Of a stretch of DNA of 64,000 bases, positions 42,095 through 49,541 are shown piece after piece (positions within the stretch are counted from its first letter, which is position 1; each line of letters begins with the position of its first letter). The notes under the pieces were generated by a model. That model saw nothing but the letters and a program-made list of their open reading frames with translations. It was not told the DNA's origin and made no database searches. The stretch covers positions 1 through 64,000 of the forward strand of contig NZ_BILZ01000003.1 of assembly GCF_004000825.1 (NCBI RefSeq), given 5' to 3'. The position numbers and the translations under genes were made by a program. Source of the stretch: Paenibacillus kobensis NBRC 15729. GTDB taxonomy: Bacteria > Bacillota > Bacilli > Paenibacillales > Paenibacillaceae.

Positions 42095-42817
42095 TTATTG
42101 GCCTTCCCACTTGTAGCCGATGCCCCATAATGTCTTGATGTAACGGGGAGCGGACGGCTGATCTTCTATCTTCTCCCGCAACCGGCGAATATGGACGTTA
42201 ATGACATTCTCGTCCCCGTAATATTCATCGTTCCATATGAATCCGTATAGCTGCGCCTTCGTGAACACGCGGTTAGGATTAGAAGCGAACAGCTTCAAAA
42301 TCTCGAATTCCTTGGCCGTCAGCTTCAGATCCGAACCATTCTTATTAGCCGAGAAATTATCCAAGTCTATACGCAGCGTGCCAATCGTCAATACACGCGG
42401 CTCCGCAGCGGACGAATGGTTCCCGGCTCCGGCAGGCCCAGCATCGGAATAGGTCGTCGCGCGGCGAATAGCCGCCTTGATCCGGGCGGATACTTCGATG
42501 AGGGAGAATGGCTTCGCGATATAATCATCCGCACCGAAGCCGAGTCCAATTGCTTTATCTACATCGCTATCCTTCGCCGACATGATCAGGATGGGCACCC
42601 TGCTCAGCTCCCGGATGCGCTTAATTACTTCAATGCCGTCCAGCTTAGGCATCATGAGGTCCACAAGAACAATATCAAAAGCACCTTGCTGGAACCGGGC
42701 AACACCCTCTAGTCCATCTAGCGCCACCGTGACGTTATAGCCTTCTTTGAGCAGGTAGCTGTGGAGCATCTCGACGATCTGGCTGTCATCCTCGATAAGC
42801 AACAAGTGATGAGACAT
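42095..42817 (-). CDS. OmpR-family response regulator of the ABC transporter locus
   Basis: A 240-residue regulator. The receiver (1-118) has IEDDSQ, the acceptor Asp in LVDLMMPKLDG, and KPFS. An Ala/Gly-rich linker precedes the winged helix (about 140-238) with NRVFTKAQLYGFIW, ENVINVHIRRLREKIE and the GIGYKW end. ATG 42817 follows AAAGGGGC by 8 nt; the upstream frame to 42835 is less likely. It leads the operon kinase-ATPase-permease, which it probably activates. Confidence 0.88.
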   Translation of the reverse strand: MSHHLLLIEDDSQIVEMLHSYLLKEGYNVTVALDGLEGVARFQQGAFDIVLVDLMMPKLDGIEVIKRIRELSRVPILIMSAKDSDVDKAIGLGFGADDYIAKPFSLIEVSARIKAAIRRATTYSDAGPAGAGNHSSAAEPRVLTIGTLRIDLDNFSANKNGSDLKLTAKEFEILKLFASNPNRVFTKAQLYGFIWNDEYYGDENVINVHIRRLREKIEDQPSAPRYIKTLWGIGYKWEGQ

Positions 42818-43010
42818 CTTTTCTGCCCCTTTCATTCCAAATGCTGTCTATTTCTATCCTATCCATCTATCATATTCATGATCTAGAACCTTCGCAAGGC
42901 ATTCGGAATCCCTCCTTCTTCCTCATGAACATACTTTAGTATCTACTCGATGATCCGTGCTGCCGGTACACTGATCGTAAAACGCGCAGGAGAGCGGAGG
43001 TATCGGAACG

Positions 43011-43679
43011 ATGTTGACGACCCGCAGCTTGAACAGCTTAACGCTTATAGGCGGCATTGCCGCGCTAATTAATGCATTCGCGTACATCGTCGGAATAGGT
43101 CTTGTATTCACCTACCTGAGTCCAGTCATGAACGCTGAAACCGAAGAGTATGTAAAATTCATCGCCGATCATCAGACGCTGATGTTCGTCTGGCACCTGC
43201 TCATCTATTTGATCGCCGGCGTAACGATGGTTCCTTTGGCACTCGCGCTGCATGAACGGCTTAAGCACGGATCGCCTGCAGGGATGATGATCGCCACCTC
43301 CTTCGGGCTGATCTGGGTCGTTACGGTCATCTCCAGCGGCATGATTATCGTCAACGATCTCGGCGTCATTGCCGACCTGTACAGCGAAGATCCCACACGG
43401 GCGAGTACGGTATGGTTATCGCTGTCGGCTGTAGAGGAAGGGCTTGGAGGCGCGATCGAGCTTCCAGGCGGGCTATGGATATTGCTCGTAAGCGGAGCTG
43501 CTCTGCGGTCGGATGCTCTTCCGAAGACGCTCAACATCATTGGGATCATCATCGGTACAGCAGGAATCTTAACGGTTGTTCCCGCGCTTTACAGCGCAGG
43601 CTATGTGTTCGGTTTAGGTGCTATTGCATGGTTTATCGGGGCGGGCATCGCGCTGCTCCGCAGCCGTTCCATAAATTAG
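43011..43679 (+). CDS. DUF4386-like integral membrane protein
   Basis: A 222-residue membrane protein with about six helices. The N-terminal SLNSLTLIGGIAALINAFAY and the large hydrophobic blocks resemble DUF4386 proteins; the match is by general pattern only. There are conserved-looking acidic residues in the third helix region (NDLGVIADLYSED) and the segment LSAVEEGLGGAIELPGGLW. Function unknown. ATG 43011 has GGAGG 10 nt upstream. It is divergent from the response regulator gene. Confidence 0.65.
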   Translation: MLTTRSLNSLTLIGGIAALINAFAYIVGIGLVFTYLSPVMNAETEEYVKFIADHQTLMFVWHLLIYLIAGVTMVPLALALHERLKHGSPAGMMIATSFGLIWVVTVISSGMIIVNDLGVIADLYSEDPTRASTVWLSLSAVEEGLGGAIELPGGLWILLVSGAALRSDALPKTLNIIGIIIGTAGILTVVPALYSAGYVFGLGAIAWFIGAGIALLRSRSIN

Positions 43680-43776
43680 TTATGACCAAATCCGTTTTTT
43701 AAGAAAATCGAAAGGTTTTTCTTATGTTTGCTTAAACCCGCTGCTCTATGCTGGATAGAGAAAGGCGGGAGGCAAA

Positions 43777-44331
43777 ATGATGAAACGAATGCAGGCGCTT
43801 ATAACTTTGCCGGTTACGTTGCTGTTTGTGGTATACCTATACATGCTGGTCAAAATCATTTTATTCAAGTTCGGCGAAGTGAACTTCATGTTTTTATGGA
43901 GGCAGGCCGAGGCGGCTATAACCGACAATAGCCGGCTGCGGGTTGGGCTGTACGGAGCTAATTTCACCCCATTCCATACCATTGCAGGCAACCTGCACAG
44001 CGGAGCGCTCTACGAATATATTCAGCTCTATGGAAATATCGGGTTATTTATCCCTTTCGGCATGTTCATGGCGTATCTAGTACGAGGCAAGCGGTTTGGC
44101 TTTGTAACATACGGGGCAGTGCTGGTTTCCTCGTTTGTACTATGCTTGCTGCTGGAAGGCATTCAGCTCCTATGCACCATCGGAACGTTTGACGTGGATG
44201 ATTTGATTCTGAACACGGCCGGCGGCGTGCTCGGATGCATGCTGTTCCACTTGTTATCGCTGACCGCTAAGACGGCACCTAAACCAGCGGCTGCACTAGG
44301 TTCTTCTATTTCACAAAGCACCGTCTCCTAG
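43777..44331 (+). CDS. VanZ family membrane protein
   Basis: A 184-residue membrane protein with four to five helices. The VanZ pattern is seen: NFTPFHTI, then YIQLYGNIGLFIPFGMF, LEGIQLL and TFDVDDLILNTAGGVLG. VanZ-like proteins raise teicoplanin or cationic peptide tolerance in some species, by an unknown route. GGGAGG is upstream of the paired ATG codons at 43777 and 43780. Its closeness to the BcrAB-like locus is suggestive but the transcripts differ. Confidence 0.83.
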   Translation: MMKRMQALITLPVTLLFVVYLYMLVKIILFKFGEVNFMFLWRQAEAAITDNSRLRVGLYGANFTPFHTIAGNLHSGALYEYIQLYGNIGLFIPFGMFMAYLVRGKRFGFVTYGAVLVSSFVLCLLLEGIQLLCTIGTFDVDDLILNTAGGVLGCMLFHLLSLTAKTAPKPAAALGSSISQSTVS

Positions 44332-44373
44332 CCGGCCAGAATTTATTTATACGTTGAACATTACCCGCAATAG

Positions 44374-44404
44374 ATGAATGGCTGCCATATCGATGGCAGC
44401 CATT
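44374..44404. terminator. Bidirectional terminator
   Basis: Perfect 13-bp stem GAATGGCTGCCAT / ATGGCAGCCATTC, with TTTACTTTTT on the plus side, between VanZ and the convergent methyltransferase gene. Confidence 0.87.
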
Positions 44405-44406
44405 CT

Positions 44407-45165
44407 TTACTTTTTCGTGCATTTTATGATGAAGGCAGGAGGAATAAGGGATGCCTTCATAGGCGTGTACCACACTGCGGGGTCACCCGATTTATTGTCC
44501 TCGCAGATCATGACATCCTCCACGACCTTTTCAATTTGAAAGCCCGCTTGAATGAGTTCATTAATATAGGTGCTCAGTTTCAATTGAGTCATGATAGCCG
44601 GACTATCCCATGGTTCACACTGCTGAAGGCCTTCCTCATGGTATGACTTATGAATGACCAATTGGTCGCCGCTCTGTTTCATACGGCTGTGAAGCGGATG
44701 CTCCCAGCTGAAGATAAACGTTCCGCCCGGCTTTAAGTAACTGTTTATATTGTGGAGCGTCTTCCCTAAATCAACCGTCCAGCCAAGCGCGTAAATCGAA
44801 TACACGATATCGAAATGCTCTGTCGGGATACCAGGGTTCTTCTCCATAGCTCCTTGAAACAGGTTTAATTTAGCTTGGCAGTCCGACAGCAGATTCCGCG
44901 CCGTATCGATTTGCGTATCGGACAGATCGATTCCCCATAGCTCCGAGGCGCCGTGCGAGGCCATATACTTTAGCGAGTGCCCGCTTCCGCAACCGATCTC
45001 CAATACTCTCTTATTCGATAGATCGCCAAATAGGTTTAGTTCGTTTTCTGTAGGCATGAATGGGCCGTATACTGGAAGTGCAGACCTTCCGAAAAAACGA
45101 GGAGCCGCTGCATCCCAGCTTTTTTTGTTGGATATGATGTAATCCTCTTTTATTGATTCCAACAT
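44407..45165 (-). CDS. Class I SAM-dependent methyltransferase
   Basis: A 252-residue methyltransferase. Motif I is VLEIGCGSGHSLKYMA near residue 54, then LWGIDLSDTQI and FDIVYSIYALGWTVDL. The N-terminal NKKSWDAAAPRFFGR and the PGGTFIFSWEHPLH segment are typical of unassigned Bacillales methyltransferases of the Methyltransf_11 type. Substrate unknown. ATG 45165 follows GAGGAAGAG. Confidence 0.8.
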   Translation of the reverse strand: MLESIKEDYIISNKKSWDAAAPRFFGRSALPVYGPFMPTENELNLFGDLSNKRVLEIGCGSGHSLKYMASHGASELWGIDLSDTQIDTARNLLSDCQAKLNLFQGAMEKNPGIPTEHFDIVYSIYALGWTVDLGKTLHNINSYLKPGGTFIFSWEHPLHSRMKQSGDQLVIHKSYHEEGLQQCEPWDSPAIMTQLKLSTYINELIQAGFQIEKVVEDVMICEDNKSGDPAVWYTPMKASLIPPAFIIKCTKK

Positions 45166-45272
45166 GTATCTCTTCCTCTCTTACTTTTATACCTAATATA
45201 TTCCATATAAATAATCAATTAACCTGCCTGGACATATATGCCGACCTAAGTAAACTGTGAACAAATCAAATA

Positions 45273-45313
45273 GCCCAAACCATACACGGATAGTGTCCGT
45301 CTACTGATTGGGC
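45273..45313 (-). terminator. Hairpin at the end of an SDR remnant
   Basis: Stem GCCCAA / TTGGGC around ACGGA / TCCGT, followed on the minus strand by TATTTGATTTGTT. Probably the original terminator of the degraded SDR gene or of the small exported peptide gene. Confidence 0.55.
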
Positions 45314-45450
45314 ATATGTTTATTAATGGGCCACGAGCTATTGAACCGTATACCGCCGTCAACGATGAGCGAGCAGCCGGTTACAAAATCATTTTCACAC
45401 AAGAAAACAATGGCATGCGCGCCGCTGACACGGCGAACGATACTGGAGGT
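45301..45450 (-). pseudogene. 3' remnant of an SDR gene
   Basis: The minus strand reads IVRRVSGAHAIVFLCENDFV followed by TGCSLIVDGG, the characteristic last strand of short-chain dehydrogenases (FL...FVTG..L.VDGG), then a short tail to TAG. There is no start and no cofactor domain; the 5' part has been lost where the small peptide gene lies. It is a clear deletion remnant. Confidence 0.7.
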
Positions 45451-45465
45451 ATAGCTTACACAGGC

Positions 45466-45690
45466 TTACACAACCGGAACTTCAGGTATTTCCGGCTCAT
45501 TTGTATCTGGGCCCATCTGCATCTGCATCTGCATCGCAACAGCTTGGGCTCTCTCCGGCTTCGCTTCGGCTTTCACCGCTACGGCTACTCGCTCTGGCTT
45601 TGCCTCGGCCTTAACAGCAGCATACACCGGGAATGCAGCAACCATCATAGTCGCAGCTAATGCCATCATCATCACGCTTTTTCTTTTCAT
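45466..45690 (-). CDS. Small exported Met-rich peptide with internal repeat
   Basis: A 74-residue precursor. A signal peptide of about 24 residues (MKRKSV start, hydrophobic core, VYA cleavage) precedes two copies of a VKAEAKPER unit (AVKAEAKPER at about 25 and 39), then a MQMQMQM run and an acidic, Pro-rich tail NEPEIPEVP. GGAGG is 9 nt before ATG 45690. I do not recognise it. The alternating Met could bind soft metals such as copper, which is inference. It lies 30 bp behind the N-acetyltransferase gene. Confidence 0.65.
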   Translation of the reverse strand: MKRKSVMMMALAATMMVAAFPVYAAVKAEAKPERVAVAVKAEAKPERAQAVAMQMQMQMGPDTNEPEIPEVPVV

Positions 45691-45720
45691 TTTCGTTTAC
45701 CTCCAATATGGTTATAGCTC

Positions 45721-46542
45721 TTAGATCTCCGCGAACAACCGGTTGCCGCGATCAGCAATAAATAGGAGTGCTTGATTGAGACGCTCTCTCCGAAAGCCGA
45801 ACGTTTGCTCCATCATCGCTATCCAGTCTTGTTCACAGGAGTATTCATGAACCTCGGTACTATAGTCGGTTTTGATGAACAGCTTCTGATTGATGACCGA
45901 GTAGGCAGCGCCCGGTTTGAATAAGGTCACGACGATTCTGCGCATAAAAGGGTTATCCTCTTCATCCCTAAGCGAATGAGTAATATCCGGTTCAAAGCTT
46001 TCCGCTGCGGCTGGCGTCCACTCGATATATTTCGTTACGAGGCTTTGACCATTTGCTCTTCTATCGATCATGTAACGGTTAGAATCCAGCTTGGAAATCT
46101 CTACTTCCTCCCCGCGGCGGGAGAACCGGGGCTGCTCCTCCAAATCCAACGGCTCAAACAACGGTGCCCCATAACCTACATCTACATAGTAGGAGCGCCC
46201 CTCGACGGTCACTTGATTAGCCATATGGGCATTGCCGTTCGTTGCCCGGATGAATTCCGCACGGAACCCGAGCGATTGAAGCAGCCTGCCGAAATGGAGG
46301 TTCAGAATATAACAATTGCCCCCCAATCCCTCGCGCTCAACATGATCTAGAAAGGTGTCCAACGGCGGAAGCCATTCCCATCCGGTCTTCCCTCGAGTCG
46401 TGCAGTAATGAAACTTGCTCAAATTTTCGAACGAAATCGTGTGCAAATGCCTTCGGACCAATAAGCGCAAATAGTCCAATGTCGGCGTTTGAATGTCGGC
46501 CTGAAGACGAGATAAGTATCGCTGCTGTAAGGCTATATCCAC
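45721..46542 (-). CDS. nat: Arylamine N-acetyltransferase
   Basis: A 273-residue NAT. The catalytic triad is intact: Cys77 in GGNCYILN, His106 in GNAHMANQV and Asp121 in YVDVGYG. The N-terminal FENLSKFHY and length fit bacterial NATs, which transfer acetyl from acetyl-CoA to arylamines or related metabolites. Start GTG 46542 has GGGGTG five bases upstream. It lies 12 bp after a DUF2269 gene and probably shares its transcript. Confidence 0.86.
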   Translation of the reverse strand: MDIALQQRYLSRLQADIQTPTLDYLRLLVRRHLHTISFENLSKFHYCTTRGKTGWEWLPPLDTFLDHVEREGLGGNCYILNLHFGRLLQSLGFRAEFIRATNGNAHMANQVTVEGRSYYVDVGYGAPLFEPLDLEEQPRFSRRGEEVEISKLDSNRYMIDRRANGQSLVTKYIEWTPAAAESFEPDITHSLRDEEDNPFMRRIVVTLFKPGAAYSVINQKLFIKTDYSTEVHEYSCEQDWIAMMEQTFGFRRERLNQALLFIADRGNRLFAEI

Positions 46543-46554
46543 GTCAACACCCCA

Positions 46555-47010
46555 TTAATCCGGCTTTGCAATCATGAAGACAAATAGAAGGAGCCCTAGT
46601 ATACCCGCCCACAAATGAAGACTACGTACACGGGAATATAGACCGTTCAGATGGACCCCCGGTTCTTCCCGGGTCTTCTCTCCGGTTTCGTCAATGAACT
46701 TCAGCAGCTTGGCTGCTGACGGATTCAAAAACCCAATGACGAGGATTTCAATTCCAACGTATACGGCCAATGATCCAATAATCCATACTTGTGCGAATGG
46801 ACCGTACGAACCGAGGAAAAATAATAAGAGGCCCGAGAGAACAGCCAGCGTGCCGAATATTTTGGGGAATATCTCCAAATACGCGACCTGCATCAAATTT
46901 CTTTTCATCTCTTCAACCGTTAACGCCTTCCGCAGCAGGAAAGGAAATGCATAGGCCGGTCCCAGGCCCAGGATCGCGGTCAAAACATGAACAACCACTA
47001 ATCCCATCAT
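46555..47010 (-). CDS. DUF2269-like membrane protein
   Basis: A 151-residue protein with four hydrophobic helices. The N-terminal VVVHVLTAILGLGPAYAFPF and the C-terminal RSLHLWAGILGLLLF with conserved His residues fit DUF2269-type membrane proteins, of unknown function. GCGGTG precedes the paired ATG codons at 47010 and 47007. It is first in a short operon with nat and perhaps the small exported peptide gene. Confidence 0.68.
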   Translation of the reverse strand: MMGLVVVHVLTAILGLGPAYAFPFLLRKALTVEEMKRNLMQVAYLEIFPKIFGTLAVLSGLLLFFLGSYGPFAQVWIIGSLAVYVGIEILVIGFLNPSAAKLLKFIDETGEKTREEPGVHLNGLYSRVRSLHLWAGILGLLLFVFMIAKPD

Positions 47011-47103
47011 TTAAATCACCGCTTTCGATGAGTATTTGTTTCTGCCCTCATCATAACAAGCGGTTTTGAATGCTTATATCGGTGAAAATACGTATTTAAC
47101 GGC

Positions 47104-48282
47104 CTATTCGGAGCCTTCTGCGAGCAATCCCTTCTCCATCACATAACGGGTCAAGGCGGCGCGGGACGGAACATTCAGCTTCAGGTATATCCTCTCCAGA
47201 TGCGTCGTCACGGTTCTCGGGCTAATGAACAATTGCTTTGCGATCTCCGCATTCGTAAGCCCTTTGGCAACATTGACCGCCACTTGCCGCTCCCTTGCGC
47301 TCAGGCTGGAGTGGAAAGGGTCAGCTTCTTTTTGCCATTGCAGCTTGGCAAGCTCTATAACCTGCTTAAACAACGCTTCCCGCTCCGGTGCCGGTATGGA
47401 TGAAATCGTAAGCAAAACTTCTCCAAGCTTTGCAGCAAGACTGGCAAGATAACGGTCCTCGACGGAATGAACGGACTCCATCTGTCCGCTGGCCCCTTCA
47501 CAACAGACGATACCGGCTAAGGCGTGAGAGGAAAGAATGGGGAACGCCAGGTAACTGACCGGTGTCCCTTCTGTGAAGGTAGCCGCAGGCCGATCCCCCT
47601 GCTCGACTGATTCAGAGCAGATCGAATGGAGATACCTAAGCTGGGAGCGAATGTTTTTTAAACGGACAATGCGGCTTTCACTCTTGACGAGCCGAGCAAG
47701 TCTCTTCATCGAATCAAATGCCGACTCATCCACTCCGGCTCCTGGAACTCCCCGTGATGCTTGCAGCTTCACATCCTCATCGGTTTCCCCCGGAATCCAA
47801 TAAGACAGCCGGTTCCAGTCATGAACGGCTGCCAGTACGTTCAGCAGATCCCCGTACGTTTCCGGAGGCGGTTTCAGATGAACGGATTCTTCGACACATT
47901 GGCGCACCGAGACGACCTCGAATACGACGGCCGACCGTAATTGCGCAGGCAACGGAACACCAGCCACCCAGGATACGGTCTCAATATCCTGTCTAATTTG
48001 TTCGAAGAGGGTTCCTTCGTAATCGGAACGGATATAACGAACGGAAATCTCCCAGTGGATGAGATCTTGTGGATTCACTATTTTTAGCAGAGCAAGCGGA
48101 TTTTCTTCTAAGTTCCGAAAGCTCTTGTTCAGAAGTTGGTTAGCAATAGCAACGTGGCGAGTTTCGGTGCACCAGACCCGGGTCAGGTTGGCGATATTGG
48201 GGATTCCTTCGACAGAACTGGTGACAAGGCATGCAGGCCAAGCACCTTCGAATAGAGACATAAGTTCTATAGGCAGCATCAT
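47104..48282 (-). CDS. PNPOx-GAF-LuxR regulator
   Basis: A 392-residue three-part protein. Residues about 8-135 look like a pyridoxamine-phosphate-oxidase-type split barrel (WPACLVTSSVEGIPNIANLT, HVAIANQLLNKSFRNLEENP). Residues about 150-295 look like GAF (LAFPILSSHALAGIVCCEG). Residues about 325-388 are a LuxR helix-turn-helix (LSARERQVAVNVAKGLTNAE, IAKQLFISPRTVTTHLERIY). The arrangement implies a flavin- or ligand-sensing transcription factor. It overlaps the upstream PNPOx-like gene by 4 bp (ATGA). Confidence 0.78.
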   Translation of the reverse strand: MMLPIELMSLFEGAWPACLVTSSVEGIPNIANLTRVWCTETRHVAIANQLLNKSFRNLEENPLALLKIVNPQDLIHWEISVRYIRSDYEGTLFEQIRQDIETVSWVAGVPLPAQLRSAVVFEVVSVRQCVEESVHLKPPPETYGDLLNVLAAVHDWNRLSYWIPGETDEDVKLQASRGVPGAGVDESAFDSMKRLARLVKSESRIVRLKNIRSQLRYLHSICSESVEQGDRPAATFTEGTPVSYLAFPILSSHALAGIVCCEGASGQMESVHSVEDRYLASLAAKLGEVLLTISSIPAPEREALFKQVIELAKLQWQKEADPFHSSLSARERQVAVNVAKGLTNAEIAKQLFISPRTVTTHLERIYLKLNVPSRAALTRYVMEKGLLAEGSE

Positions 48283-48758
48283 GATTTCCCTCTTTCCGTC
48301 TCCATCACAATAGATCCGGCTCTAGGACCGGGGGTTTGCACGTAGACCGCTCGGATTTGAATGCCGACCGCAAGACATTCGGATGGCGAGACCTGAACTA
48401 GTGATGCAACACCCGGCAGCTGCTGGGATACCTTTCTGCTCTGCTCGTAAAGCTTCGTATTATCTTGCTTCGTCAGCGACCGAAAACCGATGAACTGGCC
48501 TTTAAACTGATAGGACTCATTGTCCACTCCCGAGGTAAGAAGCACGGCCAAATGCTGCTGGTTCTCTATACATTCTTTTAGCCTTAACCACTGGGTTTTC
48601 AAGATATATATCCATAACAACTCCCGTTCGGGCTCCGGCTGTACGCCGTATCCCCTAGAGATATAAGGAGTCGTTCCTTTCTGTGCTGCCGCCAAATGAA
48701 TAAAGATAGGCACCGGCCTTTGCAAAAAAAGGTTAATTTCGTCTGGCCACTTATTCAT
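48279..48758 (-). CDS. PNPOx-like split-barrel protein
   Basis: A 159-residue protein that resembles the FMN-binding split barrel in general shape: PVPIFIHLAAAQKGTTPYIS at the start, AVLLTSGVDNESYQFKGQFI in the middle and a C-terminal AVGIQIRAVYVQTPGP. The flavin contacts cannot be confirmed by eye. Start ATG 48758 is preceded by GGGGA; the frame also begins at 48770, where the site is too close. It is coupled to the PNPOx-GAF-LuxR gene and may be its partner or sensor. Confidence 0.62.
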   Translation of the reverse strand: MNKWPDEINLFLQRPVPIFIHLAAAQKGTTPYISRGYGVQPEPERELLWIYILKTQWLRLKECIENQQHLAVLLTSGVDNESYQFKGQFIGFRSLTKQDNTKLYEQSRKVSQQLPGVASLVQVSPSECLAVGIQIRAVYVQTPGPRAGSIVMETERGKS

Positions 48759-48777
48759 GTCGTTCCCCATCTCCTGC

Positions 48778-48924
48778 TTACTTCAATATTCCGAGATCCT
48801 GGCATAGTGCATAGAGAGCATGCTCGCCGCGCAGCTGGTTCCGATTGCGGGTTTCAAGCCTTTTCAGCGAATCAAGGGCAACTTGTTTGGCTAGTTCGAC
48901 TTGCGCCCCGTCCAACTGCCAAGC
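48778..48924 (-). pseudogene. Gene remnant, unrecognised
   Basis: A minus-strand frame of 48 codons between TGA (48925-48927) and TAA (48778-48780), without a convincing start. It reads like a helical C-terminal protein segment: AQVELAKQVALDSLKRLETR then GEHALYALCQDLGILK. It lies between the PNPOx-like gene and a murC remnant, in an area of decay. Confidence 0.4.
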
Positions 48925-49082
48925 TCATATGGTCGGCTGGTTTGCGTCGTTATACAAGCTTCTCATCATAACGTACAGCTTCGGGTTTGGAGAGCATATC
49001 ACAGTTGTTAATTACGAGGAATATTATTTAAATATAGTAGATCGTAACAGACTAACTCAATTATCTTTTGCAGGGGGTCACT

Positions 49083-49480
49083 ATGGGGAGTTTTCACTTC
49101 ATCGGCATTAAAGGCTGCGGCATGAGCGCATTGATTATGACCATCCGGACTATTGTGTGTGGATGAAGTTAGGCATGCCTTTGAAGAGATGGCCTCCCAA
49201 ATGTCCAAAACGATTATAGCATGCGGAGACGACGAACAGGTTCATCTGCTCAAGACAACTACACCTGTTCTCTATTATGGTTTCGAACAAAACAACGAAC
49301 TCAACCTCCGATATATCCATTGAAAAAGGGGCCGCTTTCTTCGATGTCTATTACCACAGTACCAGGATCGGCCGTTTCGGCATTCCAACGTTCGGCAAGC
49401 ACAGTGTGCTCAATGCCCTCGCGGCAATCAGAGTTTCTCTCGTGCTAGACCGGGATTTGGATATCACATCTGGAACATGA
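49083..49480 (+). pseudogene. murC: Degraded murC (UDP-N-acetylmuramate-alanine ligase) copy
   Basis: ATG 49083, with GGGGG before it, starts MGSFHFIGIKGCGMSALIMT, the MurC N-terminus with its GxKGxGMS nucleotide motif. The frame then breaks. Later frames read FEEMASQMSKTIIACGDDEQ, PVLYYGFEQNNE and FDVYYHSTRIGRFGIPTFGK with HSVLNALAAI, in the order of MurC, where these lie in the central region. Most of the ligase is deleted and there are frameshifts, so it is inactive. The original promoter region (48990-49080) may survive. Confidence 0.75.
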
Positions 49481-49541
49481 GTACTGGCCCGCAGGCATAA
49501 ACTGAGCCGAAGAAGTTATGCAGAATAGGCGGTGACATACG

